In this document: one piece after another, positions 24,066-32,691 of the stretch
Position numbering within the stretch: position 1 is the first letter of the stretch
Layout: every line of letters starts with the position of its first letter
NCBI GenBank assembly: GCA_018660685.1
Contig: JABJJW010000009.1
Coordinates: 35,639-99,638, forward strand
Origin: Flavobacteriales bacterium
GTDB lineage: Bacteria > Bacteroidota > Bacteroidia > Flavobacteriales_G > Salibacteraceae
DNA: 64,000 nucleotides
Reading direction: 5' to 3'
Position numbers and translations under genes: made by a program
Notes under the pieces: generated by a model
What the model was told of the DNA's origin: nothing
Databases searched by the model: none
The model's input: the letters and a program-made list of their open reading frames with translations, nothing else

Positions 24066-25472
24066 ATGGAAACAGCTACCCGAAAAATGACTTTCGAAGA
24101 GGCGTTAGTGTCTGGTGGGGATGAACGTCTAGATTTGGATGAAAATGGGTTAAACAAATACTTCGTCAATCCAACCCAAGGCTCAGGAGTGTTCAATCGA
24201 GGGTCTTGCACTTGTTCATTCATAACGGAGGATGCAAAAATTCCTACCCATTCACTTTACGAAAAGCTTAATCAAAATCCAGACTACTCGGAGCTATACG
24301 AATCTCTGAGTTTAAGAATCAAGTCTGCGTTGGAGGAAGGCACCGAACCTTTCGAAGTTTACTTGGCGCCAAGCGGCAGTGACCTTTGTTATTTTCCGCT
24401 GCTCTTTTCAGCGACCATTCAACCTGAAAAGCCTATTCTAAATGTAGTCACTTGCCCTGAGGAGTTAGGGTCGGGTTCTGTCCTTGCCTACAAAGGGAAT
24501 TTTTTCTCCCAGAAAACTCAAATAGAGAAAGTGGAATTATCTGAGCCACTCAATAAGAGTATTCCAATTGAGTTCATCTCTTTTCCAGCCCGTGATGAAC
24601 ATGGGGTCATCCTCGATCACAATGAACAAATCATTGAATGCATCACTGAACACCAAGAATCTCACAACGTAATCGTGAACTTGGTGATTGGGTCTAAGTC
24701 TGGAATTGAAGACAACCTATCCATAGTTGAAGAATGTCAGCACCTGAATGTTAAGTGGGTCGTAGACATCTGTCAGTTGAGGGTTTCAAGAGCTCTTATT
24801 CAGAGGCTACTGGCACTCAATTGCAGTCTTTTGGTGACGGGGTCAAAATTCTATCAAAGCCCTCCATTCTGCGGTGCGTTAATCGTACCCGGCAGTCTTC
24901 AAAAACAAATTGACGCATCAACTGCGGATCCAGAGGTGACCAAAGGGTTTGATCGTGTTTTCACTTGCTTCGACTTTCCAAAGAATTCGATTTATAGACC
25001 GTACTTCCAAGAAAAGGGAAATCATGGACTCTTGCTTCGTTGGGAAGCTGCCCTGTATGAATTTGAGGCTATTTCTGCCTACACGGAGAGTGAGGTTATT
25101 CGAATAGTTTCCAAATGGAACATTACTATTCAAGACCATATGATCTCTCGGCCAGATGTCTTTGAGCTCATGAGTGATCAGGACAAAACCAATAAGTCTA
25201 TTATCTCCTTCCGAATTAAAAAAGAAGGAATTTATCTCAGTCATGAGGAATTAAAAAGCTTGTACAAGCGGCTTTGCCTCGAAGGCAGTAAATGGATGCC
25301 CCAATATGACACTGTCACAATTGGCCAACCGGTGGCATACACATCTGGTTCGTTCCTCCGAGTGGCCTTAGGATCATTCAATGTTCGTCAATTGATGAGC
25401 AAGGACGTTAATCTTGACGAAGACATACAAATCTTAGAGACTTTGGAGGCCATCCTACACGAGTCCGCTTAA
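24066..25472 (+). CDS. PLP-dependent fold-type I enzyme (aminotransferase/decarboxylase-like), specificity unknown
   Basis: 468 residues from ATG 24066, preferred to the TTG at 24054 because a -7 box (24049-24056) overlaps that codon. The PLP site is seen as KWVVDICQLR (aspartate 234 that contacts the pyridine nitrogen) and LLVTGSKFYQSPPFCGALIV (Schiff-base Lys261). An upstream APSGSDLCYFPLL corresponds to the phosphate-binding loop. This places it in the aspartate aminotransferase superfamily, nearest in feel to class V-like enzymes, but it matches no subfamily I recognise. Its stop overlaps the next gene's ATG (TAATG). Transamination or C-S/C-C bond chemistry on a sulfonated amino acid is possible. 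Confidence 0.72.
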   Translation: METATRKMTFEEALVSGGDERLDLDENGLNKYFVNPTQGSGVFNRGSCTCSFITEDAKIPTHSLYEKLNQNPDYSELYESLSLRIKSALEEGTEPFEVYLAPSGSDLCYFPLLFSATIQPEKPILNVVTCPEELGSGSVLAYKGNFFSQKTQIEKVELSEPLNKSIPIEFISFPARDEHGVILDHNEQIIECITEHQESHNVIVNLVIGSKSGIEDNLSIVEECQHLNVKWVVDICQLRVSRALIQRLLALNCSLLVTGSKFYQSPPFCGALIVPGSLQKQIDASTADPEVTKGFDRVFTCFDFPKNSIYRPYFQEKGNHGLLLRWEAALYEFEAISAYTESEVIRIVSKWNITIQDHMISRPDVFELMSDQDKTNKSIISFRIKKEGIYLSHEELKSLYKRLCLEGSKWMPQYDTVTIGQPVAYTSGSFLRVALGSFNVRQLMSKDVNLDEDIQILETLEAILHESA

Positions 25473-26707
25473 TGCGACTTCAATCAAATAGAGCATTAGA
25501 GCTATTCAACACAGCGCAGTCCGATGGATTGATCGAAGAATTGGATACAACCATCATTTTCTATGACTTGGACATTCTTGAGCAGAGATTGAAAACTGTC
25601 CGCTCTGCATTTGGTCCTAGTTATAAACATAGTGTTGCGATCAAGTCGAACCCTTTGTCGAAGGTCCTTGAATACATCAGCAAAAATGAGAATGGATTAG
25701 AAGCGGCATCGTTCGAAGAGCTCTGTCTCGCCAATAATCAAGAACCTTCGTTTACGGTCTGGGATAGTCCGGTAAAAACGAAGGCAGAAATCATCGAAGC
25801 GGAAAAAATGGGTGGCGTACTGATCAACGCTGACAGCCTCGATGAACTTGAGTTGATTCTGGCACATACGGCTCAGTCAAAAATTGGACTAAGGATCAAT
25901 CCGCAAGTGAATACAGGTAGCCATGGCTCCATGAGTGTGTCAGGTCAATATTCCAAGTTCGGTGAACCCATTGCGAATCGCGCCTCCATCATCGAAGCGA
26001 TTTTAAGGCACCCCAAAAGAATAACGGCTCTACACGTCCATTCCAGCTCGCAAACAACCGATTACGATCGACTTTGCAATGCCATTCGTTCTGTTGTGGA
26101 TTTAGCCAATGAAATCAATCAAGTCTCTGCTGCTCAGATCGAGACCATTGACATAGGTGGTGGATTTCCCGTAAGCTATGAAGCCGCAAGGGATTTCGAC
26201 ATCGCAGACTATGCTGAAAAGTTAAAAGAAACCTGCCCTGAGCTCTGGAATGGAACGTATCAGGGAATCACCGAGTTTGGAAGATATTACCATGCCAATG
26301 CTGGTTTCACAGCAACCCGCATCGAAGGCTCAAAAGGAGATTCCGAGAATCAAACAATCATTACGCATGCTGGTGCAGACCTCTTTTTGAGAGAGGCGTA
26401 CAATCCTGGGGTGTGGCCTCATGAGTATTCCGTGATAAGAGCTGGTAACGAGGTTAAACAAACGTTGATCAGAACAGACATTGGCGGTCCGCTATGTTTC
26501 GGAGGAGATTACATTCAAAAAGAAGTTCTGCTTCCAAAATGCCAGCAAGGCGACTGGTTATTTGTGCTCGATACTGGGGCAAATTCATTTGCGCTTTGGT
26601 CACGACATTGCAGCAGGTCTTTTCCAAAGGTCATTGGGTTCGATGGAAAAGCTCAAATATTCAAAAAGCGCGAATCCATTGAATCTATAATTGGGTTTTG
26701 GTCTTAA
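25472..26707 (+). CDS. PLP-dependent amino acid decarboxylase, fold type III (DAP/ornithine decarboxylase-like)
   Basis: 411 residues. All signatures of the alanine-racemase-fold decarboxylases are present: HSVAIKSNPLSKVL with Schiff-base Lys58, the H-V-H-S segment ALHVHSSSQ, IDIGGGFPVSYE (phosphate-binding glycines), EFGRYYHANAG (the E-P-G-R equivalent) and DIGGPLCFGGD, which contains the catalytic cysteine seen in G-P-x-C-x-S-G-D of diaminopimelate and ornithine decarboxylases, then DTGANSFALW. It should remove the alpha-carboxyl group of an amino acid. Beside a ComA operon, a cysteate-like or carboxy-amide substrate is imaginable, but substrate specificity cannot be read from these motifs. 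Confidence 0.83.
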   Translation: MRLQSNRALELFNTAQSDGLIEELDTTIIFYDLDILEQRLKTVRSAFGPSYKHSVAIKSNPLSKVLEYISKNENGLEAASFEELCLANNQEPSFTVWDSPVKTKAEIIEAEKMGGVLINADSLDELELILAHTAQSKIGLRINPQVNTGSHGSMSVSGQYSKFGEPIANRASIIEAILRHPKRITALHVHSSSQTTDYDRLCNAIRSVVDLANEINQVSAAQIETIDIGGGFPVSYEAARDFDIADYAEKLKETCPELWNGTYQGITEFGRYYHANAGFTATRIEGSKGDSENQTIITHAGADLFLREAYNPGVWPHEYSVIRAGNEVKQTLIRTDIGGPLCFGGDYIQKEVLLPKCQQGDWLFVLDTGANSFALWSRHCSRSFPKVIGFDGKAQIFKKRESIESIIGFWS

Positions 26708-26722
26708 ACTCTTCAGGTTGAA

Positions 26723-28504
26723 ATGATCGGATATTCTGGCATATATCATAGAGACAAAAGCTGGTCGCCATCCGACGATGATCATTTGACAGAGATGATC
26801 AACCAGCTCCAAGGAACCTCGGCATTGGAGCCATTAATTACTGAGTTTGAAAGCCACGGAAGATGTGCAATGAAGATTGCGTCAATCGACCCAAGGTCAC
26901 CGATGATCACCAAAGAAAATGAGGTTCGAAAGTTGTGTTTGTTTGGCGAATTGTACCCTCAGTCCACGGCGAATTCCCTTTTGGAAGCAGTGCTTGCCGA
27001 TGACAGTGAGAATTTGACTTCTAGTATTCAGGATTTGAACGGAGCATTCAATCTCATTGTCTACGACAAAACCAATTCTCAAGTCAAGATATTCAGGGAC
27101 ATTGGAGGAGTAAAAGCTTGCTTCTACCATGACAATGGACAGGAGGTGATTTTTTCGTCGGGGCTCCGGTCGGTAGCAAAATCATCACTTTACCGAGATA
27201 AACAAGTGGACACAAAAGGGCTATGGCTCAACCTTGCTTACCCTGCACCTCCACAGCCGCTCACCGCATTCAAAGACATTTCTTGTCTCGAACGAGGAAG
27301 CCGTCTTTCGATAAATTCCACGGTAACAACCGACCATTACTGGACTATTCCTTCGAGGGATATTGATATAGGTATGGACTTCAACTACGCTGTAGAGCGA
27401 GTGCATTCGACATTAACTGATGCAACATCCGATCGTGTTCAAGGAATTCAGAATCTAGGATCAACGCTCAGTGGAGGGGTTGATTCTGCCTATCTCTCTG
27501 CTCTAGCGTTCCAGAATAATGAGCACACGGAGGCATACACCTTTAAGCTCGCAGGAGAAGAGTACAGCCAATTGAATGAAGATGATGTTGCCGCTTTAAC
27601 TGCACGGAAGTATGGCATGAAACATCACATAAAATCCTTTGTGTATGATGACTTCATGGAAGATTTCCAAACGCTCATCAAACTGTACGAGCAGCCTGGT
27701 ATCTCCATCGGAGCCTACTATAGTATTGCGAAACTGGGGCATCAGCTTGGATACTCGCATGTTGTGAATGGACTGGCCGGAGATGAGCTCTTTGGGGGAT
27801 TTCATTTCTTCAAGCATCTCAGCTATTGGCCTCTTTTACGACTTCTCTCCCCAGTTGCCTCGCTCGTTCCTTCCAATAGAACAAAAGGTATTGACAAGTT
27901 CATCAAAGTGGCTGGGGCGGGATCGATTGATGAGTATTACTCTCGTGCATTTGCTATCTATCTCGACAAGGAATTGAAGAACGTGTTCAACAACCTGTAC
28001 TTCAGTGCTCTTGACGCTCAGCAAGAGCTGTACAATCCTCGGCGAGAACCATTCAAGGATAGCATTTCTGGGTTGATGCACTACATGTTTAGCAACTGTC
28101 CGAATCACCACATCTACAGGTTCGAATCATTTTCGAATCACTTCGGAATTCAACCGTTGTATCCATTTCTGGATAATAATGTGATTGAGCATGCATTTAA
28201 AGTTCCTTCTCGTTTCAAAGTGAAGGGCCACAAACGCAAAATTGTTTTAAAACAGGCCGCGGCTCCGTATGTCGTGCAACCCGCACTCACTGAAAACAAA
28301 CGCGGCGTCGGAGCTCCAGTAAATAGCTGGATGAATACCCATCTCAAAGACATCAAAGAGGACAAGCTAAATCGTTTGAAGCAGAGAGAAATATTCAATG
28401 CTCAGTACATTGACCAAATAATCAAGGAGTATCCTCAAGGGTATGGCAAGAAACTATGGAAGTTGGTAATGACTGAACTCTGGATGGAGGAGTTTATCGA
28501 CTAA
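26723..28504 (+). CDS. Asparagine-synthase-like ATP-dependent amide ligase without glutaminase cysteine
   Basis: 593 residues. The C-terminal synthetase domain has the PP-loop LSGGVDSAYLSAL (250-255) and GLAGDELFGGFHFF (353-359), so it adenylates a carboxylate. The N-terminal Ntn-like domain is recognisable but begins MIGYSGI where glutamine-dependent enzymes begin MCGI; the nucleophilic Cys2 is replaced by Ile. It therefore cannot take ammonia from glutamine and probably uses another amine, possibly internal, as in beta-lactam synthetase and carbapenam synthetase. It follows the two PLP genes on the same strand with a 15-base gap, forming a three-gene operon. Alternative: uronamide-forming glycan ligase using free amine. 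Confidence 0.83.
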   Translation: MIGYSGIYHRDKSWSPSDDDHLTEMINQLQGTSALEPLITEFESHGRCAMKIASIDPRSPMITKENEVRKLCLFGELYPQSTANSLLEAVLADDSENLTSSIQDLNGAFNLIVYDKTNSQVKIFRDIGGVKACFYHDNGQEVIFSSGLRSVAKSSLYRDKQVDTKGLWLNLAYPAPPQPLTAFKDISCLERGSRLSINSTVTTDHYWTIPSRDIDIGMDFNYAVERVHSTLTDATSDRVQGIQNLGSTLSGGVDSAYLSALAFQNNEHTEAYTFKLAGEEYSQLNEDDVAALTARKYGMKHHIKSFVYDDFMEDFQTLIKLYEQPGISIGAYYSIAKLGHQLGYSHVVNGLAGDELFGGFHFFKHLSYWPLLRLLSPVASLVPSNRTKGIDKFIKVAGAGSIDEYYSRAFAIYLDKELKNVFNNLYFSALDAQQELYNPRREPFKDSISGLMHYMFSNCPNHHIYRFESFSNHFGIQPLYPFLDNNVIEHAFKVPSRFKVKGHKRKIVLKQAAAPYVVQPALTENKRGVGAPVNSWMNTHLKDIKEDKLNRLKQREIFNAQYIDQIIKEYPQGYGKKLWKLVMTELWMEEFID

Positions 28505-29532
28505 TCCAGGGCATTCGAAAATAAGCTAGAATCACCCAGATTTCCAGTACGAGTAACTACAGACCGAACGGTTTTAGTGAAGAACTTGATCCTTTCCTTA
28601 GTACTGGGTGCCAATTCCAAATCACTCGACTCACTAAATCGATCCACATCATACCCCAGCATCAAACAAGCATCTCGAAGGGGAATAACTTCAAGTGCGA
28701 ATCGCTCAGCATAAGAAAGACCTAGTTTTTGTTTTCCAATTACTTTGAATAATGCGAGTCGCGTTTCAGCAATCACCTTGGCATTTGGATTCATAATACC
28801 TGATGTCACCGTGTTAACCTCCCATTCAGCCTTTCTCTTTGAACTCTGTTTCCTGTAGGAATTATTCTCATAACCTAACCGAACCTGTTCAGGCGATATG
28901 TCTAACGATCCATGTATGTTGTTGATGAGCTCGGAAGTAATCCCAAACGGATCTTCCACCAGATTCTCAAGTTTGATCCCATGCAATCGAGGGTTGTCAA
29001 AATGTGGAAGCACTTTTCCTAAATAACTCAACCATGTAACAACTGAGGTGTATAAACTCCAACCCCTGTTCATCAGACTGTTGAAGACATAAAATGGATC
29101 TCGGTACAAAAACACGAAGTGATTCTCATTTGATGAATTCAGCCATAAATCAATCGAATTGGCGTTTTGAGGAGTCTTTTCAAATACAATCGAATCATCC
29201 CCTTTCTCTCGATACGACGCAAAGTGAGCGGCAAAATGTCGTTGAAAAGCATTGAGCGAATCAGAAGCACTAACCATTTTCATCAACTCAGATTCGGCCA
29301 ACCCATAATGCTTCAACCTTTCAAACCGGGGAAATATTCCTGTGGAACCAATTGAAAACAGTTCGCTCTGCGTACGAGGTGATGCTTTGAATCTTTTGAA
29401 TTCGAACAGATTTCGATTGCAAAAAAACTCAAGCTCTGGTCCACACGCACTGTGTTCTGAGCTGTCTAGAAGATCGGCGAACATGGTGCTTCCACTGCTA
29501 GGCGAGCATCCTATTAGAGCTAGCTTCGCCAT
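28501..29532 (-). CDS. Sulfotransferase family protein (third)
   Basis: 343 residues. LALIGCSPSSGSTMFADLLD is the PAPS 5'-phosphosulfate loop and HFVFLYRDPFYVFNSLMNRG the 3'-phosphate-binding segment. Its loop (S-P-S-S-G-S-T) differs from those of the two other sulfotransferases in this locus, so all three probably have different acceptors. It overlaps the end of the amide-ligase gene tail to tail by four bases and starts immediately after the stop of the M1 peptidase gene on the same strand, so it may be read from the DUF4783-nadC-peptidase unit. It marks the right border of the accessory locus. Confidence 0.82.
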   Translation of the reverse strand: MAKLALIGCSPSSGSTMFADLLDSSEHSACGPELEFFCNRNLFEFKRFKASPRTQSELFSIGSTGIFPRFERLKHYGLAESELMKMVSASDSLNAFQRHFAAHFASYREKGDDSIVFEKTPQNANSIDLWLNSSNENHFVFLYRDPFYVFNSLMNRGWSLYTSVVTWLSYLGKVLPHFDNPRLHGIKLENLVEDPFGITSELINNIHGSLDISPEQVRLGYENNSYRKQSSKRKAEWEVNTVTSGIMNPNAKVIAETRLALFKVIGKQKLGLSYAERFALEVIPLRDACLMLGYDVDRFSESSDLELAPSTKERIKFFTKTVRSVVTRTGNLGDSSLFSNALD

Positions 29533-32500
29533 TTAAAAAGCACGATCAAATCCGATTAGCCATCGGAATTGCACATAGTCTTCGCCAGCTGGAACGCGGT
29601 TCAGGAATAGAGGAAAATCAAGGCGAATTTTAAGTGGTTTCCAATCATTCAATTTTCCCCACCTCTTAATTTCCAGCGTACTTCCAAATCCAGCATCCAT
29701 CCTAACTTTTGCCCACTCAAGCGACTCATCGTTTCGATTAATGTTGATGATGCCTGCATCCGCGAACAGGTAGGTTTTTAGTTCTACTAGACGCTTCCAT
29801 TTGCCTTGGATTCTCACCAAATCATCAAATTCAAACTCGGTGTTAAAAGCAACGCCACTCATTCCGTCGTATCCATATCTGAACAATGAGTCAGAATTCA
29901 GTCCTGGCGCGAGGTAGTTGTTATAGCCTCTCAGTCCAAGGCCGCCACCCGATTGAAAGTTGCCTGTTGATATTCCATAGCCATAAAAGTCTTGTGGAGT
30001 CAAGCCCATTGATCTCGTCAACGGGTTCTGCATCATATCCTCTGGGTTTGCTCCAGCCAAATAGAGTTGAGATTCTGGTGCCCAATTCTCACCACCGCCT
30101 ATTTGCCCAAACACTCTAGTTCGCCAATTGAATTTGCTAAATCGATTATTGTTAACCGCAGAAACATTCAAAAATCCATATGAATAATCTGACCAAAACA
30201 AAGGTGCCCTCAATTCTGACTGAATGCGACCATTGCTCTTGTTGTATCGGTAATTGTGAACCGTAATGAGTCGCCCGAAATTATTCCAGCTCTCTTCATT
30301 CCAAAGGCTTGGATACATCAAGTAATTGAGATCGGTCGATGAAGCTCGGTACAAGCTCGCCACACCCAATTTGAAGCTGGTCTTATTATTTGGTAATGTC
30401 TTTAAAACATACACGTCGTTGAAGAACAATCCATCAATCCAACTTGTTTCAAGTCCAATTGAAAGTTTTTGTGCGATTGATCTGAGAGGCGTGACGTATT
30501 CGATGAAGTAGGAGATTTTATTGAACTCAGACAGATCCTCTGTGGCAAACTCCCCAGTTTGTTGCGCAATTGATGAATTAAACATCAATTTTCCATGCAA
30601 CTTGTGATACGTAGCATAGTAATGGGCTTTGAACTCAATCCCTACCTTAACTCCATCGTAACCGTTGTACCAAGCAATAGGATTCCATTCTACTTCATAC
30701 TCTTGATGTGGCGACGTCCATTTAAAGTCATTTAATTCAACCGAAAGTGGAAGAGTGGAGTAATTATCGAGCTGATAGACGTCCGCCAAACGTTTTGATG
30801 GATCAAGCTCAACGCGGCCAGCTTCTTCTTTCCAAGGAATATCAACAGTATACGTGTCTTTAAAATTGCGCCATCCATACCATTTGGGTAAGACTGTAGC
30901 GTCGGTTTTCTTTTCAAAATCGGTGTTTGGAATATGAAAGTCAGAAGCAGTCCCTAGTTCATTGTATACCCTTAGGTCCAGAGGCATTTGCATTCCGCGC
31001 CTTTTCAGCTTAATCCTGAGCGTGTCTTGACCAAGCTTTCTGACCGACTTGATCTTATAATCAATCTTCTCTTTAGTCTCCAACCACTGATCAAAGAACC
31101 AATTTAAATCTACCCGAGTGTATTGAATGATTGAACGTCTGAAGTCACCAAAATATGGATGACAGAATTTCCATTGATTGAAGTAATGAGACATGGCATC
31201 GAGGAAAAGCTCATCGCCTAAAACGTATTGGAGGTTATAGAGCATGGTGCCCGTCTTGGAATAAACCTGACCATATTGGTGCCTGGTCTCAAACTTGTCC
31301 GAATGCGTGTTCAATGAAGGAGAATTGTCTCGCGCAATCGCCGACCAGTAATATCCTGAATAGACGGACCTCTCTACTGTACCATGCGCTTCATAAAACA
31401 GTTTGTCGATTTTAGAACCTGAGTCGTTGCGATGCATGGTATCGCCTTCCAACTTAACGAGGGCCCAACTGGTCAAAAACTGCGTAAATCCTTCGTCGAG
31501 GCTAGCGCGATACGTCTCATTGTTCCCGACCATTCCAAAGAACCAATTGTGGCCAATTTCATGAGCCAATAATCCTCGGTAGGAAGGATCCTTTCCTCCA
31601 TCTAGCGTGAGCATTGGATACTCCATGCCATCTCTAGCATCCGCGACAATCATCTTATGATAGGCATAGGAGCCGAAGTCTTGTGAGTAAACTTGAACGA
31701 CTTGGGATGCATATTCTGCAGCGTTCTGCCATCCAGAAGCGTGTTGTTCTTGAGCTAGAGCAACACAAAGGATCTTGTCGCCATTTTCCAACTGGACTTC
31801 TTGTCTTCCTATTCTGTAATGAGGGTCAGCAGTCCAAGCAAAGTCATGCACATTCTCAGCATGGAATTTCCATGTTTTCAGCTCATCACTTTCGGGTAGT
31901 ATTTCACTTGGAGGGCTATTCCACGGCTTGTCTTTGAAATTCTCGATAGCGAGTTTATCCATTAGGTCATCAGGAAGAACTTCTGATCGATTAAGGAGAA
32001 ACCCAGTTCCATCAAGAACGTAGTTAGCGGGTAAAGTCAACTCAACGTCAAACGCCCCAAAGTCACCGTAGAATTCATGACCCAAATGCTGATCCTTTGT
32101 CCAGCCAAATTTGGCATCGTAGACGGAAACTCTCGGATACCAATGCACCACGTTGTAATGCTTTTTACCGAATGTTTCGTACATCTTCATCCGACCATGT
32201 TGTGGTCCGAAGTATGTTTTAAAGGCACATTCGATTTCTGCCTTCTCTCCAGGCAAAAGTTCAGAATTTAAGCGAACCGTTAGTATGGTATTGTCACGTT
32301 CAAATCTTACATCCTGAGCGTTCACGGTCAAATCGGACACGACAATGTGCTGATAGTTTGTATCTGACTTCGCAGCTCTATTATGGAACTCTGAAGCATA
32401 GGATCCAGGCTCGAAAGCATTTTGATATAAATGAAATACCAAAACTTCTAGATTGTTCGGACTGTTGTTAGTGTACTCTAGGCTCAAGACACCTTCGATG

Positions 32501-32691
32501 ATGTCAGCCTGATCATTGAGTTGAGCCTTGATGTCGTAATAGACATCTTGTTGCCAATACGAAGCGTTTGGCTTCTTATTTTTCCAGTAAAGTGGGTTGT
32601 TGTCCGATTGAAAAGTGTTTGACCTTTCCAACGGGTTGTACTGTCCAAAAACAATGCAAGGAAAAAGAAGAAAGGCTAGCAGGACTCTCAA
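29533..32691 (-). CDS. M1 family zinc metallopeptidase, large secreted form
   Basis: 1052 residues with a signal peptide ending near IVFGQ. The zinc site is LLAHEIGHNWFFG (His377, Glu378, His381) with the third ligand in SLDEGFTQF (Glu400), and GMEYPML at 355 replaces the usual G-A/G-M-E-N exopeptidase motif. The N-terminal ~220 residues are the beta saddle typical of M1. The last ~400 residues form repeated amphipathic strands (for example FGYGISTGNF-like turns) that end in ...WLIGFDRAF, reminiscent of an outer-membrane barrel. Such proteins are common in Bacteroidota and digest peptides at the cell surface. Its start overlaps the nadC stop by four bases. Confidence 0.88.
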   Translation of the reverse strand: MRVLLAFLLFPCIVFGQYNPLERSNTFQSDNNPLYWKNKKPNASYWQQDVYYDIKAQLNDQADIIEGVLSLEYTNNSPNNLEVLVFHLYQNAFEPGSYASEFHNRAAKSDTNYQHIVVSDLTVNAQDVRFERDNTILTVRLNSELLPGEKAEIECAFKTYFGPQHGRMKMYETFGKKHYNVVHWYPRVSVYDAKFGWTKDQHLGHEFYGDFGAFDVELTLPANYVLDGTGFLLNRSEVLPDDLMDKLAIENFKDKPWNSPPSEILPESDELKTWKFHAENVHDFAWTADPHYRIGRQEVQLENGDKILCVALAQEQHASGWQNAAEYASQVVQVYSQDFGSYAYHKMIVADARDGMEYPMLTLDGGKDPSYRGLLAHEIGHNWFFGMVGNNETYRASLDEGFTQFLTSWALVKLEGDTMHRNDSGSKIDKLFYEAHGTVERSVYSGYYWSAIARDNSPSLNTHSDKFETRHQYGQVYSKTGTMLYNLQYVLGDELFLDAMSHYFNQWKFCHPYFGDFRRSIIQYTRVDLNWFFDQWLETKEKIDYKIKSVRKLGQDTLRIKLKRRGMQMPLDLRVYNELGTASDFHIPNTDFEKKTDATVLPKWYGWRNFKDTYTVDIPWKEEAGRVELDPSKRLADVYQLDNYSTLPLSVELNDFKWTSPHQEYEVEWNPIAWYNGYDGVKVGIEFKAHYYATYHKLHGKLMFNSSIAQQTGEFATEDLSEFNKISYFIEYVTPLRSIAQKLSIGLETSWIDGLFFNDVYVLKTLPNNKTSFKLGVASLYRASSTDLNYLMYPSLWNEESWNNFGRLITVHNYRYNKSNGRIQSELRAPLFWSDYSYGFLNVSAVNNNRFSKFNWRTRVFGQIGGGENWAPESQLYLAGANPEDMMQNPLTRSMGLTPQDFYGYGISTGNFQSGGGLGLRGYNNYLAPGLNSDSLFRYGYDGMSGVAFNTEFEFDDLVRIQGKWKRLVELKTYLFADAGIININRNDESLEWAKVRMDAGFGSTLEIKRWGKLNDWKPLKIRLDFPLFLNRVPAGEDYVQFRWLIGFDRAF

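Noticed and set aside
20246..28504. True coenzyme M biosynthesis
   Set aside because: Only the ComA step is present; no sulfolactate dehydrogenase or sulfopyruvate decarboxylase (ComC, ComDE) is seen, and coenzyme M is not expected in Bacteroidota.
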